DNA from: JAWLCQ01 sp041687095
Lineage (GTDB): Bacteria; Planctomycetota; Phycisphaerae; SM23-33
Length of the DNA stretch: 16,694 bases
Assembly (NCBI GenBank): GCA_041687095.1
Contig: JAWLCQ010000099.1
Location: forward strand, 1 to 16,694
Direction: 5' to 3'
Both the position numbers and the translations under genes were made by a program. Position 1 is the stretch's first letter. Each line of letters opens with the position of its first letter. Shown here piece by piece: positions 11,122-16,694 of this stretch. The notes under the pieces were generated by a model. It made no database searches. It was given only the letters and a program-made list of their open reading frames with translations, and was not told the DNA's origin.

Positions 11122-14100
11122 TCAGCGGATCTCGGCGTGGTATTCCTGGAGCGACTTCAGGGCGCTTTGCCCGTTGTTCCGTCGCGCCGCGATGCCCTCG
11201 GCGGCCGACAGGGCGGCCGTCAGGGTGGTGATGTAGGGCACGGCGTGCTTGACGGCGGCCTTGCGGATGCAGGAGTCGTCCTCCTGCCCGCCGCGGCCCA
11301 GCGGGGTATTGATGACGAGCTGGACCTCGCGGTTGGTGATGGCGTCGACGACGTTGGGCCGGCCCTGCCCGAGCTTCCAGACGAACTCCGCCTTCACGCC
11401 GTGGTCCTGCAGGAACTTCTGCGTGCCCTCGGTCGCGCGGATGCGGAAGCCGAGCTGCTCGAACTTCTTCGCCACCGCCAGCACGGCGGGGCGGTCGGCG
11501 CGGGAGACGGTGATGAGGACGCTGCCCTCCAGGGGCAGGGTGCTCTTGGCGGCGTCCTGGGCCTTGTAGTAGGCGAGCCCGAAGCTGGAGGCCATGCCCA
11601 GCACCTCGCCCGTGGAGCGCATCTCCGGTCCCAGGACCGGGTCGACCTCGGGGAACATGTTGAAGGGGAAGACGGCCTCTTTGACCCCGTAGTGATCGAA
11701 GGTCTTGACCGCGAGGTTCATGTCCGCGAGCTTCTTGCCCAGCATGAGTTCGGTGGCGATGCGGGCCATGGGGATCCCGCAGACCTTGGAGACGAGGGGG
11801 ACGGTGCGGGAGGCGCGGGGGTTGGCTTCGAGGATGTAGACGAGGTCGTCGGCGATGGCGTACTGGATGTTCATCAGGCCCACCACGCCCATCTCCAGGG
11901 CGATCCGCCGGGTGTAGTCGCGGATCGTCTGGATGTGCTTGGGGGGGATGCTGATGGGCGGGATCACGCAGGCCGAGTCGCCCGAATGGATCCCCGCCTG
12001 CTCGATGTGCTCCATGATCGCCGGGATGAACACGTCCGTCCCGTCGCAGATGGCGTCGGTCTCGACCTCGGTGGCGTTCTCGAGGAACTTGTCGATCAGG
12101 ATCGGGCGGTCGGGCGTGACCCCGACGGCGGCGGTGACGTACTGGCGGAGCATCTGCTCGTCATAGATCACCTCCATCCCGCGCCCGCCCAGCACGAACG
12201 ACGGGCGAAGCATCAGCGGGTAGCCGATCTTCCCCGCCGCCGCCAGGGCCTCGTCGAGGTTGGTGGCCATGGCGGCCGCGGGCATGGGGACCCCGAGCTT
12301 GTGCATCATGGCGCGGAACTGGTCGCGGTCCTCGGCCATCTCGATGGTGGCGGGGGTGGTGCCGAGGATCTTCACGCCCGCCGCTTCGAGTTCGCGGGCG
12401 AGGTTCAACGGCGTCTGCCCGCCGAACTGGACGATGGCGCCCTCGGGCTTCTCCTTCTCGTAGATGGCGAGCACGTCCTCGACGGTGAGGGGCTCGAAGT
12501 AGAGCCTGTCGGACGTGTCGTAGTCCGTCGAGACGGTCTCGGGGTTGCAGTTGACCATGATGGTCTCCAGCCCCGCGTCGCGGACGGTGAAGGCGGCGTG
12601 GACGCAGCAGTAGTCGAACTCGATGCCCTGTCCGATGCGGTTGGGCCCGCCCCCGAGGACGAGGACCTTGCGGCGGTCGGTGGTGGGAACGGCGTCGGGG
12701 GCGTTGTAGGTCGAGAAGTAGTACGCCGCGTCCTCCACGCCCGAGACGGGGACGGGCTCCCAGGCCTCGACGACCCCCAGCGCGATCCGCCGCGCGCGGA
12801 TGCGCTCCTCGGGGAGCTGGAGGAGCTTGGCGAGGTACTTGTCGGCGAATCCGTCCTTCTTTGCCTGCACGAGCAGCGCGTCGGGCAGGTCCTGCCCGCG
12901 GTACGCCAGCATCCGCTCCTCGAGCGCGACCAGTTCCTGCATCTGCCGGAGGAACCAGGGCTTGATGTGCGTCTTGGCGTAGAGTTCGTCGATGTCCGCG
13001 CCCTTGCGCAGGGCCTCGTACAGCAGGAACTGCCGCTCGCTGGTGGGCTCGCCCAGGCGGAGCAGAAGCTCCTCCAGCGGCAGGGTGTGGAAGTCCTTGG
13101 CGAACCCCAGGCCGTAGCGGCCGATCTCGAGCGACCGGATGGCCTTCTGGAACGCCTCCTTGTAGTTCTTGCCGATGGACATGACCTCCCCGACCGCCCG
13201 CATCTGCGTGCCGAGCTTGTCATGGGACTTCTTGAACTTCTCGAAGGCCCAGCGGGCGAACTTGATGACCACGTACTCGCCCGAGGGCGTGTACTGGTCG
13301 AGCGTTCCGCTCCGCCAGTAGGGGATCTCGTCGAGGGTGAGCCCCCCGGCGAGCTTGGCGGAGATCAGGGCGATCGGGAACCCCGTCGCCTTCGACGCCA
13401 GCGCGCTGGACCGCGACGTGCGGGGGTTGATCTCGATGACCACCACGCGGTCGGTCTTGGGATCGTGGGCGAACTGCACGTTCGTGCCCCCGATGACCCC
13501 GATGGCGTCGACGATGCGGTAGGAGTAGTCCTGCAGGCGGTCCTGCAGTTCCTGCGAGATCGTCAGCATGGGCGCCGAGCAGAACGAGTCGCCCGTGTGC
13601 ACGCCCATGGCGTCGATGTTCTCGATGAAGCAGACGGTGATCTTCTGGCCCTTGGCGTCGCGGACGACCTCCAGCTCCAGTTCCTCCCAGCCCATCACCG
13701 ACTCCTCGATGAGGACCTGGTGGATCATCGACGCCGCCAGGCCGCGGGCGACGATGGTCCGCAGCTCCTCGACGTTGTACACGTGCCCGCCCCCGGTTCC
13801 GCCCATCGTGTAGGCGGGGCGGACCACCAGCGGGTAGCCGAGGTCCTCGGCGATGCGCTCGGCCTCCTCGATGGTGTAGGCGGGGGCGCTGCGAGGCATG
13901 TCGATCCCGAGGCCCTCCATCGTCGCCTTGAAGGCGATGCGGTCCTCCCCGCGCTCGATGGCGTCGAGGTTCACCCCGATCACCTTCACCCCGTACTGCT
14001 CCAGCACGCCCGCCTTGTTGAGTTCGCAGGCGAGGTTCAGGGCGCTCTGCCCGCCGAGGTTGGGCAGCAGGGCGTCGGGGCGCTCCTTGGCGATGACCTC

Positions 14101-14325
14101 GGTCATGGCCGCCACCGTCAGGGGCTCGACGTAGGTGGCGTCGGCGATCCCGGGATCGGTCATGATGGTGGCCGGGTTGGAATTGGCCAGGACGATCTGA
14201 TACCCCAGGGCCCGCAGGGCCTTGCACGCCTGCGTCCCGGAGTAGTCGAACTCGCAGGCCTGCCCGATCACGATGGGGCCCGAACCGATGATCATCACCT
14301 TGTGGATGTCGTCACGACGTGGCAT
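11122..14325 (-). CDS. carB: Carbamoyl-phosphate synthase large subunit
   Basis: The start at 14325 (MPRRDDIHKVMIIGSGP) is chosen because AAAAGGA lies about 8 bases upstream; an ATG at 14352 would add nine residues and bury that site. The 1067-residue length matches the family. Both synthetase halves are present: an N-terminal half with IIGSGPIVIGQACEFDYSG and an ATP-grasp with RPAYTMGGTGGG, then a second half with GGGPNRIGQGIEFDYC and RPSFVLGGRGMEV. An oligomerisation region lies between, and a C-terminal MGS-like allosteric domain contains NTPLGRGGQEDDSCIRKAAV. The enzyme makes carbamoyl phosphate from bicarbonate, ammonia from the small subunit, and two ATP, for pyrimidine and arginine synthesis. 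No carA is in the window. The very long plus-strand frames opposite it are shadows of GC-rich coding. Confidence 0.98.
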   Translation of the reverse strand: MPRRDDIHKVMIIGSGPIVIGQACEFDYSGTQACKALRALGYQIVLANSNPATIMTDPGIADATYVEPLTVAAMTEVIAKERPDALLPNLGGQSALNLACELNKAGVLEQYGVKVIGVNLDAIERGEDRIAFKATMEGLGIDMPRSAPAYTIEEAERIAEDLGYPLVVRPAYTMGGTGGGHVYNVEELRTIVARGLAASMIHQVLIEESVMGWEELELEVVRDAKGQKITVCFIENIDAMGVHTGDSFCSAPMLTISQELQDRLQDYSYRIVDAIGVIGGTNVQFAHDPKTDRVVVIEINPRTSRSSALASKATGFPIALISAKLAGGLTLDEIPYWRSGTLDQYTPSGEYVVIKFARWAFEKFKKSHDKLGTQMRAVGEVMSIGKNYKEAFQKAIRSLEIGRYGLGFAKDFHTLPLEELLLRLGEPTSERQFLLYEALRKGADIDELYAKTHIKPWFLRQMQELVALEERMLAYRGQDLPDALLVQAKKDGFADKYLAKLLQLPEERIRARRIALGVVEAWEPVPVSGVEDAAYYFSTYNAPDAVPTTDRRKVLVLGGGPNRIGQGIEFDYCCVHAAFTVRDAGLETIMVNCNPETVSTDYDTSDRLYFEPLTVEDVLAIYEKEKPEGAIVQFGGQTPLNLARELEAAGVKILGTTPATIEMAEDRDQFRAMMHKLGVPMPAAAMATNLDEALAAAGKIGYPLMLRPSFVLGGRGMEVIYDEQMLRQYVTAAVGVTPDRPILIDKFLENATEVETDAICDGTDVFIPAIMEHIEQAGIHSGDSACVIPPISIPPKHIQTIRDYTRRIALEMGVVGLMNIQYAIADDLVYILEANPRASRTVPLVSKVCGIPMARIATELMLGKKLADMNLAVKTFDHYGVKEAVFPFNMFPEVDPVLGPEMRSTGEVLGMASSFGLAYYKAQDAAKSTLPLEGSVLITVSRADRPAVLAVAKKFEQLGFRIRATEGTQKFLQDHGVKAEFVWKLGQGRPNVVDAITNREVQLVINTPLGRGGQEDDSCIRKAAVKHAVPYITTLTAALSAAEGIAARRNNGQSALKSLQEYHAEIR

Positions 14326-14428
14326 GGGCGCGTTCCTTTTCCCTGGCGTCATGCGGCGGGGGTGCGGAGGGCACCGTCGTCCCGGACGAGGCCCTCACGC
14401 CGCAACGACGCGGTGTTGTTGGGCGGAG

Positions 14429-14457
14429 AGTCTAGGGCTCCGGGCGTCCCGGGGCAA
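14429..14457 (-). promoter_or_regulatory. Probable carB promoter
   Basis: On the minus strand, TTGCCC (14452-14457) and TAGACT (14429-14434) are 17 bases apart, each matching 4 of 6 consensus bases. The leader would be about 95 bases. The tandem repeat at 14457-14486 abuts the -35 on its upstream side. Confidence 0.45.
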
Positions 14458-14486
14458 CTGGAAATGCCCATACTGGAAATGCCCAC
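14457..14486. repeat. 15-bp tandem direct repeat next to the carB -35
   Basis: ACTGGAAATGCCCAT (14457-14471) is followed without a gap by ACTGGAAATGCCCAC (14472-14486), a 14 of 15 match. The spacing of about one and a half helical turns and the position could suit a regulator site, but simple duplication is also possible. Confidence 0.6.
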
Positions 14487-14555
14487 ACCCCGCGGGACCA
14501 TGCCGCCTGCGCAGGCGCTTCAAAGGTCCCGATTCCGCAATCGGCCGCGCGGGTG

Positions 14556-14561
14556 TACAAT
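14556..14561 (+). promoter_or_regulatory. -10 element (TACAAT) of the 94-aa membrane protein gene
   Basis: TACAAT is a 5 of 6 match, 40 bases before the ATG at 14602. At 17 bases upstream lies only TTCCGC, a poor -35, so an activator or an extended element may be needed. Confidence 0.45.
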
Positions 14562-14601
14562 TCCTGGACCGCGACGGGGGCGCGGAAGCGAGGTGAGGTC
14601 G

Positions 14602-14886
14602 ATGGGTTGTCTGCTGGTTCTCGTGGCGTTCCTGGCCCCCCGGGTGACGATGTTCTTCATCTGGGTGCTCACCGACTGGTTCGACAAGGCCTACCAGACC
14701 AGCATCGTCCCGCTGCTGGGCTTCCTCTTCCTGCCGTACACCACCCTCGTCTACCTGGCCGCCATGCTCCACGCCGGGGGCCTGCACGGGTGGTGGCTGC
14801 CCCTGGTCGTGCTGGCGGTCCTGGCGGACCTCGGGCACGGGCGCGGCGGGATCCGCGTATACCGGCGGCGGAAACGAGGGCGGTGA
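14602..14886 (+). CDS. Small conserved-type membrane protein (94 aa)
   Basis: ATG 14602 follows a purine-rich AGGTGAGG. The product is mostly hydrophobic: helix 1 at residues ~2-23 (CLLVLVAFLAP to FIWVL), helix 2 at ~37-58 (VPLLGFLFLPYTTLVYLAAM), helix 3 at ~64-78 (WWLPLVVLAVLADLG), and an Arg/Lys-rich cytoplasmic end (YRRRKRGR). The core LLGFLFLPYTTLVY followed by GG-HGWWLPLVVLAVLADL resembles small uncharacterised membrane proteins known from actinobacteria and others. Function unknown. It is transcribed away from carB out of a shared ~275-base intergenic region. Confidence 0.8.
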   Translation: MGCLLVLVAFLAPRVTMFFIWVLTDWFDKAYQTSIVPLLGFLFLPYTTLVYLAAMLHAGGLHGWWLPLVVLAVLADLGHGRGGIRVYRRRKRGR

Positions 14887-14949
14887 GCCCCGGCCCACGA
14901 CCGCCCCTGTCTCATCGAGTCTCCCAAGGCGATTCCTCGCTCCGAAGGG

Positions 14950-14978
14950 TAGACGTCCGGTCGGACCCGTGATATAGT
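14950..14978 (+). promoter_or_regulatory. sigma70-like promoter of the PEP-CTERM gene
   Basis: TAGACG (14950-14955) and TATAGT (14973-14978) are 17 bases apart, matching 4 and 5 of 6 consensus bases. The gene starts at 15047, giving a leader of about 60 bases. Confidence 0.6.
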
Positions 14979-15046
14979 CAGGAAGGACTTGGAGAGCCCG
15001 ACGGGCGATGGCTTGCACCGGGCGGGACGTATCGGAAGGAGGACGC

Positions 15047-15730
15047 ATGCGGATTCAGTGCACGATCATGGCGGTGGCGGCGTCGCTCTTGCTATGCCCC
15101 GCCCTCGCCCCCGCCAGCCCGATCAACCTCATCGTCAACGGGGAGTTCGAGTCGCCCACGATCACCGGGGACTGGCTGGCAGTCAGTCGCGACCTCGTCC
15201 CCGGATGGACCTCCTCGGAGACGAACATCGAGTTCTGGCGGCAGGGGTTCTCGGCAGGGACGAGCTTCGGGATCAACGGGAGCGACGGGCTTCCCGGAGG
15301 CCAGAACGTGGAGTTGGGCTGGAACAACCCCTGCACGCTCAGCCAGACCGTCACTGTCCCCGCCTTGGCGGGCCCCGACGGCCGCCCGGGCCTCAACCCC
15401 CAGGACCGCACGGCCGTCTTTTCCTTCGACTGGGCCGAGCGCGACGCGTCCACCGACGTGCATTGGGCGGTCCGCCGGAACTCCACGGGGCTGGACATCG
15501 TCAGCGGCGCCGACGACGCCAAACGCTCCTGGGCCCGCGTGACCAGCCCAGCCTTCGAGATCGTCCCCGGGGAAACTCTGACGGTGCGGATCTGGAATAC
15601 GGGCGGTGGGGGCAACGGGAGCCACCTCGACCAGGTCGAGATGTGGGTGGACGTGGTGAGCATCCCCGAGCCCGCGACCCTCGCCCTGCTGCTGCCGCTG
15701 GCCACGCTCCTCCGCCGCCGAACCCGCTGA
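15047..15730 (+). CDS. PEP-CTERM sorting-domain protein with a DUF642-like body
   Basis: ATG 15047 follows AAGGAGG (15036-15042). The 227-residue product has an N-terminal signal peptide (TIMAVAASLLLCPALAPASP). The body opens NLIVNGEFESP, continues with a VPGWTSS segment and IEFWRQGF, then GGQNVELGW and LSQTVTVPAL, a layout like DUF642/carbohydrate-binding-like exported proteins. It ends with the PEP-CTERM tail SIPEPATLALLLPLATLL followed by RRRTR. PEP-CTERM proteins are exported and then processed by an exosortase at the cell envelope. No exosortase is in the window. It probably forms its own transcription unit. Confidence 0.9.
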   Translation: MRIQCTIMAVAASLLLCPALAPASPINLIVNGEFESPTITGDWLAVSRDLVPGWTSSETNIEFWRQGFSAGTSFGINGSDGLPGGQNVELGWNNPCTLSQTVTVPALAGPDGRPGLNPQDRTAVFSFDWAERDASTDVHWAVRRNSTGLDIVSGADDAKRSWARVTSPAFEIVPGETLTVRIWNTGGGGNGSHLDQVEMWVDVVSIPEPATLALLLPLATLLRRRTR

Positions 15731-15822
15731 CGCCCCCTCCCTGCGGGAACGCTCCTCCCGCTTCGCGAGGCTTCGGCCGTCCCCGATGCTCTGCGGGCTC
15801 GCTCCCTTGCGGTTCCGCCCTC

Positions 15823-15828
15823 TATACT
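15823..15828 (+). promoter_or_regulatory. -10 element (TATACT) before the last gene
   Basis: TATACT is a 5 of 6 match, about 110 bases before the ATG at 15941. No -35 at proper distance is visible. The rest of 15731-15940 shows nothing else that I can name. Confidence 0.4.
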
Positions 15829-15940
15829 TCCCTGCCGGTCGTGAGCGCCGCTCCGGCCGCCGCTCGCCAGGGGGCAGGGGATGCTCGCCTCGTTGCGTTG
15901 CGGACGGTGGCGCGCCCGGCCGTGCAGGAAGGAGCCCGTC

Positions 15941-16694
15941 ATGTACCAACCGACCCGTCGCCTCCGGGTCAGTGTCGCACTGCTCGGCCTGTGCACGCTG
16001 ACGTTCGTCGCCCTCGCCCAACGCTCCCAACCGCCGGTCCCGCCCGTCACCGCCCCCGAGGCCATCACCCCCGAGCACCTCTTCCGCTTCACGCCCTACG
16101 CCCACACGTTCGACGTGGTGGAGAGCCCCGACGAGGACGAACGGATTGTCATCCGCCTCGGGCGGAAGGGGGACGACCCGCCGGTGTGGGTGCTGGAGAT
16201 CGGGGACCTCCAGCGGCTGTACCTCGTGGAGCGGGACGACGGGGCGCTCGTCATGACCCGCATGGACCTGCTCACCGAAAACCGCGCTGTCCTCTACAAA
16301 CCCGCCGTCATCCTCCTGCCCTCGCGCCTGCAAGCGAGCGTTCGCATCGAGGAGACCGGCCGGGCCGGGGTCTACGATCTGCAGACCGGGGAGCGGGTGC
16401 GGACGGGCACCTACTCCCACCGCATCGCCGACGTCGGGCGGGTGCGATTCAACGCGCCCATCGGCGTGCTCCGCGGGTATCTGCTGGAGCACGAGCACAA
16501 CCTGGACATGGACCTGGGCATGCTGAAGATCGAACTCGAGACCGGCTGGACGCCGACGCGCGGCCTCGTCTACCTCCGCCAGCGCAGCACGATGGAGACG
16601 CTGGGCCTCTTCGGGAGCACCACGATCCGCTCGTTCATCCTCAGCGAGCGGACGCCGGCCAACACCGGCCGCCGCGAACCCCGCCGGTCCTCCG
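15941..16694 (+). CDS. Exported protein of unknown function, cut by the right edge
   Basis: ATG 15941 follows GGAAGGAG at 6 bases and opens a frame with no stop to the end of the window (251 codons). The product starts MYQPTRRLRVSVALLGLCTL, a signal peptide with probable cleavage after ALA near residue 26, then a Pro-rich linker. The mature part is beta-rich: LFRFTPYAHTFDVVE, RIVIRLGRKGDDPPVWVLEI, VYDLQTGERVRTGTYSHRIA and RSFILSERTP. No membrane helix or known motif is seen. It is periplasmic or secreted; function unknown. The sequence near the edge (NTGRREPRRSS) looks like the start of a low-complexity tail, so the end may be close. Confidence 0.8.
   Translation, partial: MYQPTRRLRVSVALLGLCTLTFVALAQRSQPPVPPVTAPEAITPEHLFRFTPYAHTFDVVESPDEDERIVIRLGRKGDDPPVWVLEIGDLQRLYLVERDDGALVMTRMDLLTENRAVLYKPAVILLPSRLQASVRIEETGRAGVYDLQTGERVRTGTYSHRIADVGRVRFNAPIGVLRGYLLEHEHNLDMDLGMLKIELETGWTPTRGLVYLRQRSTMETLGLFGSTTIRSFILSERTPANTGRREPRRSS

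Noticed and set aside
11137..14886. Long plus-strand frame opposite carB
   Set aside because: Composition is Val/Gly/Asp/Leu-rich in the way of an antisense shadow of GC-rich codons; carB on the minus strand is certain. Only its last part (14602-14886) is real, from its own start.
1..16694. tRNA or rRNA genes
   Set aside because: No cloverleaf with a T-loop GGTTCRA motif in context and no rRNA-like conserved segments were found on reading through.

Overview
The window looks like chromosomal DNA of a very GC-rich bacterium, most likely a planctomycete (Planctomycetota, perhaps Phycisphaerae-like). The grounds are a PEP-CTERM protein, an exported ThuA-domain protein, many exported or lipoprotein products, and intergenic space filled with GC-rich palindromic repeats of the kind abundant in that phylum. 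This placement is inference from gene content and style; there is no rRNA or other phylogenetic marker apart from carB.

Positions 1-4440 form an accessory island of visibly lower GC than the rest. It carries unrelated plus-strand ORFs: a membrane-anchored protein cut by the left edge, an exported beta-propeller-like protein, an 79-residue immunity-like protein, a 67-residue membrane protein, and a 189-residue immunity-like protein. It also has a minus-strand ribbon-helix-helix protein and two dead RAYT (REP-associated tyrosine transposase) remnants. Five loci of one hairpin family, all in the same orientation, separate these genes. Each hairpin has an 18-bp stem, tandem AGTTATGGG units on the left and tandem TGGAACCC or TGAAACCC units on the right. 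One copy replaces the 3' half of the first RAYT. The second RAYT remnant sits inside its own 20-bp inverted repeats.

Positions 4440-6018 hold no recognisable gene. They contain a stack of GC-rich repeats: C-tract/GTACG units, 35-nt units, 51-nt palindromes at an 87-nt period, a double-hairpin module, and about seven 18-24-nt units.

Positions 6019-7088 hold three minus-strand genes (two overlapping small proteins, then a lipoprotein) behind a good sigma70-like promoter. An EFR1-type flavodoxin/ferredoxin fusion follows on the plus strand (7666-8457), preceded by a 15-codon leader ORF. Two inverted copies of a roughly 205-bp MITE-like element lie on either side of this gene. Each copy has terminal inverted repeats and a 12-bp flanking direct repeat. 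After another 600 bp of repeat-rich noncoding DNA comes a ThuA-domain gene, which converges on a DUF985 cupin gene. A hairpin between them contains both stop codons.

The right third is ordinary: carB on the minus strand, then divergently a small membrane protein, a PEP-CTERM/DUF642-like exported protein, and a further exported protein cut by the right edge. No tRNA, rRNA or CRISPR array was seen. The points of greatest interest are the hairpin family with its paired head/tail tandem units and RAYT replacement, and the MITE-like element with target-site duplications.
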